From UBA1672 sp050633325 (GTDB lineage Bacteria > Pseudomonadota > Alphaproteobacteria > Micavibrionales > Micavibrionaceae): a stretch of 64,000 bases of DNA. The position numbers were made by a program, and so were the translations under genes. The notes beneath the pieces are model-generated. The model made no database searches. It saw only the letters and a program-made list of their open reading frames with translations, and was not told the origin of the DNA. The stretch lies in the NCBI GenBank assembly GCA_050633325.1, contig JBOEGH010000010.1, forward strand, positions 94,157 through 158,156, written 5' to 3'. Positions 1-9,189 of the stretch are shown here, in pieces; position 1 is the stretch's first letter; every line of letters begins with the position of its first letter.

Positions 1-253
1 AACTTATCGTGTCGTATTTAGATAAGACAGATATGCCTTATTTTTTTGGTTTTTGCAAGGGGGTAAATGGTTTTTTTGTCGATTGCGTATCACATTTATA
101 AAACTGTTTAGTTTTAGTTGTTTGTGAGGTTAGCTTACACGATATGATTATCATTTATTCTTTGAACCGCACCAAATCGTTTATGTAGTTTTATGATTTT
201 ATACCGATCCGCCTTTATGTGGGCGAATCGGTTGTGTTAAGTTTTATATCACT
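1..253. other. Non-coding left edge with an inverted repeat
   Basis: No convincing gene is seen in these 253 AT-rich bases. An imperfect inverted repeat lies at 203-232 (arms ACCGATcCGCC and GGCGaATCGGT, one mismatch, 8-base loop), just past the stop of the minus-strand gene ending at 254. It could stop that transcript, but no T-run follows on the minus strand, so a terminator role is only a suggestion. Confidence 0.4.
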
Positions 254-1375
254 TTAGAAGCGGTATGTTAGTGCCGTAGCCACGTTCCAATCGCGTTCCA
301 TTTGTATACCGTTTAGGTTCTGGTATACTGGTATGCGTGCTTCTACGCCCAGTTCTAAGCCCTTTAGTGTTGGTGTATCGAATGAATAGGTAAATCCAGC
401 GCCGAGCTCTATTGTTTTGCCACCGTAATTATCAGGATTAGCGGTTTGTACAGGAGCGGTGATATTGGCATCAGATCCTTTTATCTTTCCGGTTTTTTCA
501 AAGCTGGCCAGTGTATTTATTGTGATGTTCTTGGATGCTTTGTATCCTCCCCATCCTGTTAAGGTGTGGCTGTCACCTAGGCGGTAACCTTGGGAGTTTT
601 CGTCCTCTAGCCTGATGATGTTTTTGTATTGCGCGCCCCATGACCATTTATTTGTGTGGCCTGTGTATGTTATACCGCTTAAAGCATCCCACGTCCCTGA
701 TCCTAATTGCATGGCATAGGGTAGGCGCAATGTGGGTGTGGTGTTGGCGGGTGATAATATGCTATCCCTTTCTTTGATTGATCCGGTAGGTGCGCTGATG
801 CCCAGTTGTATATTGATATTGTGGTTGTTGTCTTCGTACAGATTGTATATCCCAGTTAGTGAAGTATCGCCCCATCCACTTGATCTGGTTGTAAAGCGCC
901 CTAATTCTGTTGTGCCTGACATTCCTGCAAATGTAATATGTTTCATTTCGTTTTTCATATACATTGCCATTGCCATTAATGTCAGATTATCGGTTACTCC
1001 GTACATGGCTTCGAACATGTGCATATTCATATCCATTTCTGTTGGAGCGACGCGTAAGGTCGCAGGCGGAGCGTTAGGGTTAGGTGTGGTTACAATTTCC
1101 GACGGTGATATGGAACTTGTTCCCCTGCGGTTACCGTCCATTTTCATGTGTTTAAATTTGTAAGACACCATCCACTCGCCTTTATTATGTACGTGGTCAC
1201 CCATGATGCTGATTGGTGTGGCAGGGGCATCGCTATGTTGATGGCCGTTATGTTGGCTGTGATCTTGGTGGTTATTGTGTTGTAAGTGTATATCCTGCGC
1301 ATATGAGTTTAGTGATGATGTGCACATTATTGTCGCCGCCATTAGACTGACTTTTGTTAGGTTATTCATTTTCAT
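254..1375 (-). CDS. Histidine-rich outer-membrane protein, probably metal/copper linked
   Basis: A 373-residue protein starting with a signal peptide (about residues 1-26, cleavage after SYA). The mature N-terminus is rich in His, Gln and Asp (about residues 27-50) and looks like a metal-binding leader. The rest has alternating polar/aromatic strands and ends in TALTYRF, the terminal aromatic residue expected of an outer-membrane beta-barrel. Methionine-rich patches such as MDMNMHMFEAMYG and MAMAMYMKNEMKH (about residues 114-145) are also typical of copper-handling proteins. The upstream gene on the same strand is DUF2946-like, a family often found beside copper genes. I do not recognise a named gene. 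Seen: signal, His/Met-rich segments, C-terminal Phe. Inferred: outer-membrane location and copper role. Confidence 0.7.
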   Translation of the reverse strand: MKMNNLTKVSLMAATIMCTSSLNSYAQDIHLQHNNHQDHSQHNGHQHSDAPATPISIMGDHVHNKGEWMVSYKFKHMKMDGNRRGTSSISPSEIVTTPNPNAPPATLRVAPTEMDMNMHMFEAMYGVTDNLTLMAMAMYMKNEMKHITFAGMSGTTELGRFTTRSSGWGDTSLTGIYNLYEDNNHNINIQLGISAPTGSIKERDSILSPANTTPTLRLPYAMQLGSGTWDALSGITYTGHTNKWSWGAQYKNIIRLEDENSQGYRLGDSHTLTGWGGYKASKNITINTLASFEKTGKIKGSDANITAPVQTANPDNYGGKTIELGAGFTYSFDTPTLKGLELGVEARIPVYQNLNGIQMERDWNVATALTYRF

Positions 1376-1466
1376 ATTCCTTTGGTGTTTGCCATAGATG
1401 ACGGTGCATTCCTGTATCTACAGGTGCGTTCTCTTCATCCTATGTAATAAAATTTGTATAGTGAAT

Positions 1467-1850
1467 TTATGAGAGGGCTTGGTGCGGTGGCGCGCGGGGA
1501 GAATTTATTTTTGCTGATAAACGGCCATGCAATGGTGTTTGACCGTTGCTGAACTTTGTGTGTTCTAGGACGTAATATAGTGAAGTAACAAATGTTTCAG
1601 TAATCGGCGCTATGTAATCTGGTGTTGAGGTTAAGCACATTTGGCAATGGCTGTTTATCTCAACGGGGGTGGGAGTCTGTTCACCATTTTGATCTAGGAA
1701 TATTGTTTTTTCGCCCAGTGAGCTACATATAATTATGGGTTGCCCATCAATGCTTTTCACCCATAAGGGTGTAATCTGCGCCATAAAGGATAAAAATATG
1801 GCGAATAAGGCAATGGATGCTGTGATTTTATTGTTTTTGCCAATGTTCAT
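1467..1850 (-). CDS. DUF2946-like small secreted or membrane protein
   Basis: A 127-residue protein with one hydrophobic N-terminal segment (about residues 11-30), then a short domain with the pair CQMC near residue 70. That layout fits the DUF2946 family, which commonly sits next to copper uptake or resistance genes. It lies 91 bases upstream of the His-rich outer-membrane protein on the same strand, so the two are probably one transcript. The C-terminus is Pro/Arg-rich (SPRAPPHQ). Family membership is from memory of the pattern and is moderately sure. The biochemical role is unknown. Confidence 0.55.
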   Translation of the reverse strand: MNIGKNNKITASIALFAIFLSFMAQITPLWVKSIDGQPIIICSSLGEKTIFLDQNGEQTPTPVEINSHCQMCLTSTPDYIAPITETFVTSLYYVLEHTKFSNGQTPLHGRLSAKINSPRAPPHQALS

Positions 1851-1943
1851 GTAATGTTTTTAAAACAAGTTGCTTTTTAAAGCAATAATATCGATTATTA
1901 ACTTGTTGGAATTTTTTTTATTAAATCTATTAGGGTGGTTAAC

Positions 1944-2144
1944 ATGTCAAAAAATTTGGATGAATGGACGCAAAAGGTAACGGAACTGTTCGGGGAGATA
2001 TCTAATATGCCTGAAGACGATCAGAAAAAAGCAAAGTCAATTATACGATCCTTATCATCTGATCGTAAGGACACACAGCCCATATTAGATAAGGATGAGA
2101 TTGATTTCATATCTGAAACGTTGGGAAATAACAGTTTAGATTAA
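1944..2144 (+). CDS. Small acidic hypothetical protein
   Basis: A 66-residue charged protein with no signal peptide or membrane segment. The start is placed at the ATG at 1944 because AGGGTGG lies just upstream (1932-1938); a GTG at 1935 is in frame but overlaps that site. It reads as two helices with many Asp, Glu and Lys residues. Its stop overlaps the stop of the convergent LpoA-like gene by a few bases. I do not recognise the family, and the call rests on the ribosome-binding site and the compact fit between neighbours. Confidence 0.5.
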   Translation: MSKNLDEWTQKVTELFGEISNMPEDDQKKAKSIIRSLSSDRKDTQPILDKDEIDFISETLGNNSLD

Positions 2145-3448
2145 AAGGCCTGTTTCTGGAATGTTTTTGGCGCTTCGTCTATTACGACTATAGATCCATT
2201 TTTATATTCAAGTACTGCAAGGCCTCTTTCCACTATGCCATCAGGGCGAAATCTGAATATACCGTCTATACCGGCAAATCCGTTTGGATTCGTTATTGAT
2301 GAGTGATTGTATGCGGGGCGATTATTGTGTTGCAGGCCACTGCGTGCCAAACTTGCCGCGAGTGCCGTTGCGTCATAGGCAAGGGATGCAATGCGTGGCG
2401 GCGTTGTGTTGTATACGCCTTTATATCTGCGCTCAAATTTAATGCGTGATGCAGGGGTAGGGGCGGCAAACCATGTGCCGTTCATTGATTTATCACGTGC
2501 AAGTGACGCGTCATCCATTAACCCTGTACCCAGCCTTTTTACCTTATCGGTTGGTAGGTCATAGTGGTCTAGGAAGCTTCCTACTTGTCGGGCAATTGGA
2601 CCACCTACAGGCATCAATACGGCATCAAAGGGGGCTCCATGGACGCTGCCACTTGCTTTACGAGCATCGTAGTCTGAAAAAGATTTCATTACGGGGCCAA
2701 GGTCGTTGCCCTTTGGTGCGAAGCGTTCAACACGCGATGTGTGTATAGAGTTTTGTTGTGAAATGGTTTGGTACGCGGATACAACACCGTTACCATAGCT
2801 GTTTCTTGGGCTTAATACCCCAATACGATTATATCCTGCGTGACTTGCGTAATTTACAACTCGCGCAACTTGGTCAAATGGCAGGAATCCGATCAGAAAT
2901 GTTTTGCTGTTTGCCAGTGTCCAGTCTGTTGAGAAAGCAATCATGTTTACGTTGGCGCTTTGTGTTACTTGGCGTGCAGTCTTCACGGATGACGAAAACA
3001 CAGGCCCTAAAACAAGTTTCGCTCCATCTTTAAGGGCGTTTCTTGCTGCTTCTCTTGCACCGTCAGGTGTGCCTTTTGTATCTTTTGGCAGTATTTCAAA
3101 GTTATCATATCCAACATCGAATAGCGCTATTTGTGCGGCCTTAAGCATTGATTGACCAAGCTTTGAGTGCTGGCCGCTTAGGGGTAGTAGAATGGCAACT
3201 TTAACAGGTGCTAAACCATTTATGTTATCTTGATTTTGCGCGCTTAAGCTCTGTTGTTCTACGGGGGCAACGGATATATTGTTTGGTGTTTGCGCGGCGA
3301 CTTGTGTGCTTGTGACGTTTGTATTTTTCCATGGCTGGGTGTTTGAACCACCGGATGATAAGCATCCGCTTAGTATCAAAGATGATAACATTACGCAAAA
3401 TAGGGGTAATCTGGAATAAAAACGTAATCCGGTGTGTAATTCGCGCAT
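2141..3448 (-). CDS. LpoA-like penicillin-binding protein activator lipoprotein
   Basis: A lipoprotein of about 435 residues. The start is placed at 3448 because the protein then begins with a charged N-terminus, a hydrophobic stretch and the lipobox LSGC; the open frame runs 32 codons further upstream without a signal-like sequence. After a low-complexity linker comes a periplasmic-binding-protein-like domain (KVAILLPLSGQHSKLGQSML, then GPVFSSSVKTARQV and IGVLSPRNSYGNGV), as in the LpoA/leucine-binding family that activates class A penicillin-binding proteins. It is divergent from rsmI with a 33-base gap. This lpoA-like/rsmI/yraN order is usual in alphaproteobacteria. The activator role comes from the family name; the sequence itself shows only the lipoprotein and the fold. 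Confidence 0.8.
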   Translation of the reverse strand: MRELHTGLRFYSRLPLFCVMLSSLILSGCLSSGGSNTQPWKNTNVTSTQVAAQTPNNISVAPVEQQSLSAQNQDNINGLAPVKVAILLPLSGQHSKLGQSMLKAAQIALFDVGYDNFEILPKDTKGTPDGAREAARNALKDGAKLVLGPVFSSSVKTARQVTQSANVNMIAFSTDWTLANSKTFLIGFLPFDQVARVVNYASHAGYNRIGVLSPRNSYGNGVVSAYQTISQQNSIHTSRVERFAPKGNDLGPVMKSFSDYDARKASGSVHGAPFDAVLMPVGGPIARQVGSFLDHYDLPTDKVKRLGTGLMDDASLARDKSMNGTWFAAPTPASRIKFERRYKGVYNTTPPRIASLAYDATALAASLARSGLQHNNRPAYNHSSITNPNGFAGIDGIFRFRPDGIVERGLAVLEYKNGSIVVIDEAPKTFQKQAF

Positions 3449-3481
3449 GAGTCTGCTACTCTCTTCAAAATTAAAATAACG

Positions 3482-4372
3482 ATGTCGATTATGATTATGG
3501 ACGATATAGAAAAAGTAACTGAAAATCCAGAGGCAAGTGTTCATTTAAAAAGTGGGCTTTATGTTGTCGCCACACCCATAGGTAATTTACGTGATATTTC
3601 TTTGCGTGCATTAGAAGTTTTGCGCAATTGTGATGTCATAATGTGTGAGGATACAAGGGTAACCAGAAAGTTACTGAACGCATATCAAATTAAGGGTAAG
3701 TTATGCCCTTATAATGACCATAGTGATGATGCGCGTAGGCAATACATTGTTGATCAGGTTAAGGGCGGTCAGGTCGTTGCCTTGGTCAGTGATGCGGGGA
3801 TGCCGTTAATTTCTGATCCTGGTTATAAACTTGTGCGTGATTGTGAGGAGGGCGGAGTATATGTGACGACCATTCCGGGGGCTAGCGCACCATTAGCAGC
3901 ATTGCAGATATCTGGACTTCCCAGTGATAGATTTTGCTTTATTGGGTTTTTACCTCATAAAACTAACGCGAGGAAAAAGTTGTTGTCACAATGGTGTGAA
4001 GTACCAGGAACGCTTATTGCGTTTGAAACCGCTCCGCGATTGTTGGCTTCTTTACAGGACATTGATAGTGCGCTTGGTGTACGAGAGGTGGCTGTGGTGC
4101 GGGAAATCACTAAGCTATATGAGGAGGTGCGTAAGGGATCACCATCCGATTTATGTTCGCACTATGAAAAAGAAGGGTTACCGCGTGGTGAGATTGTTTT
4201 GGTTATATCACCGCCAGAGGATGTGGAAATTACGGACGATGAAGTTTTTGATATGATACGTGACGCACTGAAATCAATGAGAACTAAAGATGCAGCGGCG
4301 TTCGTAGCAGAAAAGGTCGGAAGAAAAAAGAATGACCTATACGATATAGCTTTGCAAATCAGTAAAGAATAA
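3482..4372 (+). CDS. rsmI: 16S rRNA (cytidine(1402)-2'-O)-methyltransferase RsmI
   Basis: A 296-residue protein of the tetrapyrrole-methylase fold. RsmI 2'-O-methylates C1402 in the decoding centre of 16S rRNA using S-adenosylmethionine. Visible family marks: VATPIGNLRDISLRA near the N-terminus, CEDTRVTRKLL, the SDAGMPLISDPGY loop, and TIPGASAPLAALQISGLP followed by FIGFLP. The length matches the family. The next gene, yraN, starts one base after the stop codon, so the two are translated together. The opposite-strand LpoA-like gene starts 33 bases away, so the divergent promoters must overlap. Confidence 0.95.
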   Translation: MSIMIMDDIEKVTENPEASVHLKSGLYVVATPIGNLRDISLRALEVLRNCDVIMCEDTRVTRKLLNAYQIKGKLCPYNDHSDDARRQYIVDQVKGGQVVALVSDAGMPLISDPGYKLVRDCEEGGVYVTTIPGASAPLAALQISGLPSDRFCFIGFLPHKTNARKKLLSQWCEVPGTLIAFETAPRLLASLQDIDSALGVREVAVVREITKLYEEVRKGSPSDLCSHYEKEGLPRGEIVLVISPPEDVEITDDEVFDMIRDALKSMRTKDAAAFVAEKVGRKKNDLYDIALQISKE

Positions 4373-4373
4373 C

Positions 4374-4748
4374 ATGACACAATCAGATACTAATTACGCA
4401 CGCGGCATACGCGCGGAAGGGGCCGCTAAATCGTATCTTGAAGAAGATGGTTATGAAATCCTGCATGAACGTTATAAATCTAAGTTTGGTGAAATAGATA
4501 TTATAGCAATAAAGGATCGGGTTCTGTGCTTTGTGGAAGTGAAAATGCGTAAAACCGTTCACGAAGCATTGGAATCTGTAACGGCGAAATCGCAAAAAAG
4601 GATAGAAAACACTGCCCTGTTATTTTTATCAAATAACCCTGATTACACGAATTACAACATGCGGTTTGATGTGGTGGCAATTAGTTACTCAAATGACGAT
4701 AAATTGAGTATTACACATCTGGACAATGCATGGGAAGCGCGTTCATAA
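4374..4748 (+). CDS. yraN: UPF0102 family protein YraN
   Basis: A 124-residue protein with the UPF0102 core of a restriction-endonuclease-like fold: GEIDIIAIKDRVLCFVEVK, i.e. the E/D...D...ExK arrangement (GEIDII and FVEVK), followed by the KSQKR motif. YraN proteins are predicted nucleases of unknown target. The start ATG lies one base after the rsmI stop, which indicates operon expression. Length and motif order are normal for the family. Confidence 0.9.
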   Translation: MTQSDTNYARGIRAEGAAKSYLEEDGYEILHERYKSKFGEIDIIAIKDRVLCFVEVKMRKTVHEALESVTAKSQKRIENTALLFLSNNPDYTNYNMRFDVVAISYSNDDKLSITHLDNAWEARS

Positions 4749-4806
4749 TGTCTTTATTCGACTCTAGTGATTCGAATGTTGATATTCAAATTTGAGGATT
4801 TTTTCT

Positions 4807-5502
4807 ATGAAACGTAATGCTATGCTATGTTTGGCCGCAACTGGTCTTATACTTTCTTCCTGTACTGCTGTGGCAACTGGGGTCGGTGTTGGTGTAGGAA
4901 CGGCGGCAGTTCAAGAGGGCGGTATATCCCGTGCGGCAAGTGATCTACGTATTCAAACAGAAATTAATGATCTTTGGTTTCGCCATAACATAAGTATTTT
5001 TACCAAACTTGATCTTACAATTAATCAAGGTCGTGTGTTAATTACAGGTGTAGTTCAAGACCCAGAACACCGCGTTGAAGCAGTTCGTATGGCGTGGCAA
5101 CCAAAAGGCGTTGTACAAGTCATAAATGAAATAAAAGTGGCAAAAAGCGAAGGTATCGTTGGTTATGCAAAGGATTCTTGGATATCCACGCGCTTACGTG
5201 CTGCGTTGGTTATGGCTAGTGAAGTTGAGTCTATTAATTACTCCATAGATACTGTTCAGGGCAGCGTTTATTTGATGGGATTTGCGCAAAATCAAGCAGA
5301 GCTTAATCAGGTGATTGAACGTGCAAGAACGATAGAAAATGTTAAACAGGTTGTTAGTTACGTTAAGTTGGTCGGGTCGCCTGAATATGCGCCTGTATCG
5401 AATGGTCAAAATGGATCAGAATCATATAATTCTAATAACTCCGGCCAAGCTGGGGCTGCTACGGGGCAACCTATTCAGTGGAATCAGGGTGGTTCCTATT
5501 AA
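4807..5502 (+). CDS. BON-domain lipoprotein (OsmY/DolP-like)
   Basis: A 231-residue lipoprotein. The start is set at the ATG at 4807 because GAGGA at 4794-4798 is correctly spaced; a TTG at 4792 would overlap that site. A signal peptide ends in a lipobox (LSSC), then a Gly/Val-rich stretch, then two BON domains: one with ITGVVQDPEHRVEAV and one with VYLMGFAQNQAELNQV. The C-terminal 35 residues are Gly/Ser/Asn/Gln-rich. BON lipoproteins such as DolP sit in the outer membrane and help maintain its integrity. The position after yraN is common in this class. Confidence 0.85.
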   Translation: MKRNAMLCLAATGLILSSCTAVATGVGVGVGTAAVQEGGISRAASDLRIQTEINDLWFRHNISIFTKLDLTINQGRVLITGVVQDPEHRVEAVRMAWQPKGVVQVINEIKVAKSEGIVGYAKDSWISTRLRAALVMASEVESINYSIDTVQGSVYLMGFAQNQAELNQVIERARTIENVKQVVSYVKLVGSPEYAPVSNGQNGSESYNSNNSGQAGAATGQPIQWNQGGSY

Positions 5503-5525
5503 AATTTGTTAGTATTAAGGATGTA

Positions 5526-6371
5526 ATGGCCATAGATACCAAACATATAGATTCTCTAAAGAAATATGCCAACAGAGATGATGGTGATATTGATCTGGGG
5601 GATTTGATTTTGTCCATGGTATCCCCCGATCACAAGGGCGTCAGTGTTGATCGCTATGCCACGCATTTTACAAAAATCAGTAACAAAGTATCAGAACGAT
5701 ATGATTTGTTGGTATCTGACGGTGCGCCTGATGATGCGGGTGTTAGGCTGGCTGCGCTCAAGCATGTTCTCTCAGATATTTACGATTACCGTGTTGATGA
5801 TGCGGAATATGAAATGTTGGAAAGTGCGGATATTATGCGGGTGATTGATCGCGCAAAGGGCTGTCCGACGGCTCTATGTGTTTTGTATATACACGCCGCG
5901 CGCAGCTTAGGATGGTTTGTTGAGGGGGTAAACTTTCCCGGATTATTCCTTTGCAGGTTAGAGTATGAAGGCCAACGTATGATTTTTTCACCATCTCAGC
6001 AGTGTAAAGTCTTGGCGGCTCATGATCTGCGTGAGATAGTTAAGGATAATATGGGGGGTGATGCAGAACTATCCACAGATTATTTTGACGGGCTAGGTGC
6101 GGTAGATACGGTTGTTAATCTTTGTAATCATTTAAAGCACAGACGTATCGCGATGGGGGATTATGCAAGTGCATTGGATATGATACTGCGCATGATGGCA
6201 ATTTCACCCGATGAATACCGTTTGTTGTTGGATGCTGGCGTGCTTTACGCGCGTTTGGGTAATTCGGTTAACGCAGCAGAGTGTTTGAATAAATACATAG
6301 ATTGTGCACCTAATCATTATGACCGTGAAGAGGCTAGGTTATTACTTGTTGAATTATTGGGGGATCTGTAG
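5526..6371 (+). CDS. SirB1-like transglutaminase-fold protein with TPR tail
   Basis: A protein of about 281 residues. The start is placed at the ATG at 5526 (start MAIDTKH) after an AAGG; an upstream start at 5478 would overlap the BON lipoprotein gene. The middle carries the SirB1/transglutaminase-core pattern: RAKGCPTALCVLYIHAARSLGW, then GVNFPGLFLCRLE, and a C-terminal helical TPR-like part (YASALDMILRMMAISPDEYR). The family is widespread with no settled function. The protein appears cytoplasmic. It sits directly before pal, where tolB would be expected in most relatives. Confidence 0.75.
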   Translation: MAIDTKHIDSLKKYANRDDGDIDLGDLILSMVSPDHKGVSVDRYATHFTKISNKVSERYDLLVSDGAPDDAGVRLAALKHVLSDIYDYRVDDAEYEMLESADIMRVIDRAKGCPTALCVLYIHAARSLGWFVEGVNFPGLFLCRLEYEGQRMIFSPSQQCKVLAAHDLREIVKDNMGGDAELSTDYFDGLGAVDTVVNLCNHLKHRRIAMGDYASALDMILRMMAISPDEYRLLLDAGVLYARLGNSVNAAECLNKYIDCAPNHYDREEARLLLVELLGDL

Positions 6372-6519
6372 CGGTTTCTGCACTGAAATTTGTTCCCGTT
6401 TATATTGAATATCTTGCATGCATCACAATAAGGGCTTATGAATCTTAGTTATTGTTTTACGAATCTATTTGTATATGGGTTTGTATGTTTTTTTAGAGTT
6501 TACGAAGGGAAGACTTTTT

Positions 6520-7023
6520 ATGTTCGCTCGGTATTTTATGATTTTTTCAGCCCTGTTTATGGTAAGCGCGTGTACAGGCAACGCGGATAAAGGCGGTATT
6601 GAAACCGGAATGAATGACGGTGTGATCGTCGATGAAGTTGATGTTTATGCGGATAACGGTCCTGCCCCTGGTACTCAGGCAGACTTGGTTGTAAATGTTG
6701 GTGATAGAATTTTCTTTGAAACTAATAGTTCTGATTTGACTGCTGCGGCGCGTACGACATTGGAAAATCAAGCAGTTTGGCTTGGTCAGTATTCCAGTCT
6801 TGTCGTAAGTATCGAAGGGCACGCGGATGAGCGTGGTACACGTGAATTTAACCTTGCTTTGGGTGAACGTCGTGCGAATGCTGTTAAAAACTATCTTGTT
6901 GCATTAGGGGTTAGTCCTTCACGTGTTGCGACAATTAGTTACGGTAAAGAACGTCCTGCTGTACCTGGTGCAAATGACATGGCTTGGTCACAAAATCGTC
7001 GAGGCGTAACAAAGGTTCAATAA
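6520..7023 (+). CDS. pal: Peptidoglycan-associated lipoprotein Pal
   Basis: A 167-residue lipoprotein of the Tol-Pal envelope system; the start at 6520 follows the site GAAGGGA at 6505-6511. A signal peptide ends in the lipobox VSAC. The C-terminal OmpA-like peptidoglycan-binding domain shows IFFETNSSDLTAAARTTLE, EGHADERGTREFNLALGERR and NRRGV. Pal anchors the outer membrane to peptidoglycan and works with TolB. cpoB follows after 4 bases. No tolQ, tolR, tolA or tolB is found upstream in this window. Confidence 0.95.
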   Translation: MFARYFMIFSALFMVSACTGNADKGGIETGMNDGVIVDEVDVYADNGPAPGTQADLVVNVGDRIFFETNSSDLTAAARTTLENQAVWLGQYSSLVVSIEGHADERGTREFNLALGERRANAVKNYLVALGVSPSRVATISYGKERPAVPGANDMAWSQNRRGVTKVQ

Positions 7024-7027
7024 TAGA

Positions 7028-7894
7028 ATGATTGTTAATAATCTTAAAAACACACTTTTATGTGCATCTGCTTTTAGTTTAATTGCCGTTGCCAGTATAG
7101 TGGCGGAGCCTGCATCATTGCAGGCTCAGTCTTATGATGCATCTAATGCGGCTGCGGCTGAGGTTAGGTTTCAGCAACTGGAGAAAGAAATACGCCGATT
7201 AACCGGTCAAGTGGAAGAGCAGAATTATAAGATAAGGCGTTTACAAGACGAACTGGCCAAACGTGTTGGTGACCTTGAAATGCGTATTAGAGATGCTGGT
7301 AATAATACTGCTGTATCTAATGGATCAGTGAATAATCCATCTGTTGCACAGCCTTATCAGCCTAGTAAATACGATTCTACGGTTGTGGCTACTTCTAAAC
7401 CGGATAAGAAACCATCATCATTTACCTATCAACCGCCTTCAGGTTCTCAACAGTCTTTGGGTACGATAAATAAGTCACAAAGCACAGGTAGTGTTTCGGC
7501 GTCGTCCGATGCTGCGCCGCGTGCGTATGATTATGCGTATTCCTTTATCAAGGCGCGTGATTTTAACCGCGCGGAAGTTGAATTTGCCAAATTTATGACA
7601 GAATATCCAAACCACCCTTTAGTTTCTAATGCTAAATATTGGTATGGTGAGACGTTTTATGTTCGTGGTGGATATGAAAAATCTGCACGAATTTTTGCAG
7701 AAGGATACCAAAAATTTCCTAAAGGCCCTAAAGCGGCAAGTAACTTGTTAAAACTTGGTATGGCTTTGACGGGAATGGGTAAGACCGATGATGCGTGTAT
7801 TGCGTATAAGCAATTGAAAAAAGACTACGCAAATTCATCCGTATCTGTTCTAAAGCGTGCAAGCACAGAAATGAAGCGCATTAACTGCCGCTGA
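7028..7894 (+). CDS. cpoB: CpoB/YbgF cell-division coordinator
   Basis: A 288-residue periplasmic protein: a signal peptide (to about residue 33), a short coiled coil (about residues 45-90, FQQLEKEIRRLTGQVEEQNY), a Ser/Pro/Gln linker, and three C-terminal TPR repeats (AYSFIKARDFNRAEVEFAKF, ANAKYWYGE-type motif, GMGKTDDACIAYKQLKK). CpoB links peptidoglycan synthesis to Tol-driven outer-membrane constriction. It follows pal by 4 bases, and a strong hairpin terminator lies just after it. Confidence 0.93.
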   Translation: MIVNNLKNTLLCASAFSLIAVASIVAEPASLQAQSYDASNAAAAEVRFQQLEKEIRRLTGQVEEQNYKIRRLQDELAKRVGDLEMRIRDAGNNTAVSNGSVNNPSVAQPYQPSKYDSTVVATSKPDKKPSSFTYQPPSGSQQSLGTINKSQSTGSVSASSDAAPRAYDYAYSFIKARDFNRAEVEFAKFMTEYPNHPLVSNAKYWYGETFYVRGGYEKSARIFAEGYQKFPKGPKAASNLLKLGMALTGMGKTDDACIAYKQLKKDYANSSVSVLKRASTEMKRINCR

Positions 7895-7908
7895 ATATGA
7901 TTATAATT

Positions 7909-7944
7909 AATGTAAGCGGCGCTTGTTGCTGCTTACATTTTTAA
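7909..7944 (+). terminator. Rho-independent terminator after cpoB
   Basis: Perfect 9-bp stem AATGTAAGC / GCTTACATT (7909-7917 and 7931-7939) with a T-rich run after it. It ends the pal-cpoB transcript before tilS. Confidence 0.8.
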
Positions 7945-8016
7945 ATTGTCATTGATCAGTTCAATAATTTCAATGAGTTGCATATTAAATATTTAGGTGA
8001 TAATTGTATCTCGATT

Positions 8017-9048
8017 ATGGCAGATGTTAATAGCAATCAGAATAACAAGAAAAACCCCTCATCATTTATTGGGGATTTTTCTGATTCTATGTCCAATCAC
8101 TTTCCTGATATAGACGGTAATATTGCGGTGGGTGTTTCCGGTGGCGCGGATAGTATGGCGCTTTGTTTTGCTTTGTCAGAGTATTTTAAAGATGTTCCCT
8201 CAGTTACTATATATGCGTTGAGCGTTGATCATGGATTACGACGTGAGAGCGCGGATGAAGTTCAACATGTTGCGCGTCAATTAAGTAATTTACCTAATGT
8301 ATATCACCATGTTCTGACATGGGCGCACGAAACCACGCCTGAGGCACGTATTCAAGAGAAGGCGAGGGAGGCTCGTTATAGCCTGATGAAGGAATATATG
8401 CGCGAACGAGGTATTAATTTATTATTTTTGGGGCATCATATTGATGATCAGGCGGAAACCTTTTTGTTTAGGCTGTCAAAGGGCAGTGGTTTGGACGGTC
8501 TGTCTTGCATGTCTGTTGCGCAAGATATGGGCGCAGACATAACCTTTTGTCGCCCGATGCTGGGTTTGAAGAAAGAGGATATGATTTCATTCTGCGATGA
8601 TCGTGGGGTTGGATTTATAGACGACCCATCAAATTATTGTGATAATTATGCACGCGTACGCTTGCGTAAATCTCGTGATTTATTGGCCGAAGAGGGGTTA
8701 TCATCTAAGCGATTATTTGTTGCTTCTAAGCGTTTTTTTCGCGCACGTAAAGCATTGGAACAGTTGAGTAATAGTGCGTATGATGAATGCTTTCTTGAAT
8801 CTGATGCGAGTTGTATCGTATTTAAATTATCTTCATTAATTTCCAATCCTGAGGAAATTGTTTTACGTGTAGTCTTGCGCGCAATGTCAGAATTAAAAAA
8901 TGATAGCGGATATGGGGCGAGATTAGAACGCGTAGAAAACCTATGTGCAGATTTAGTGGTGCAAGAAAGTTTTAGAAAACGCACATTAGGTGGCATCATT
9001 TTTGAGTGCAAAACCAAGGATGATAAATTTATTTTATCTTTGGAGTAA
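8017..9048 (+). CDS. tilS: tRNA(Ile)-lysidine synthetase TilS
   Basis: A protein of about 343 residues. TilS adds lysine to C34 of the CAU-anticodon tRNA-Ile using ATP, so that it reads AUA. Seen: the PP-loop GVSGGADSMALC, then SVDHGLRRESADE, LGHHIDDQAETFLFRL and FIDDPSNY, all typical. The start is uncertain: an ATG at 8017 (MADVNS) is used, while a TTG at 7978 would add 13 residues. The C-terminal part is short compared with E. coli TilS, as in other alphaproteobacteria. It is followed by ftsH, the usual neighbour. Confidence 0.93.
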   Translation: MADVNSNQNNKKNPSSFIGDFSDSMSNHFPDIDGNIAVGVSGGADSMALCFALSEYFKDVPSVTIYALSVDHGLRRESADEVQHVARQLSNLPNVYHHVLTWAHETTPEARIQEKAREARYSLMKEYMRERGINLLFLGHHIDDQAETFLFRLSKGSGLDGLSCMSVAQDMGADITFCRPMLGLKKEDMISFCDDRGVGFIDDPSNYCDNYARVRLRKSRDLLAEEGLSSKRLFVASKRFFRARKALEQLSNSAYDECFLESDASCIVFKLSSLISNPEEIVLRVVLRAMSELKNDSGYGARLERVENLCADLVVQESFRKRTLGGIIFECKTKDDKFILSLE

Positions 9049-9189
9049 AACTTAATCAAAGGGCTTTGTTTCTTTGTGTAAATAGTCTAAATTTCGAAGA
9101 TGGTAAAGTATTGTTAAATACTTAGAGGTATAGAATATTTCTTTGTGTTGTCGCCGTTGGCACACAAGTAATTTATAGGGCAGAAAAAC

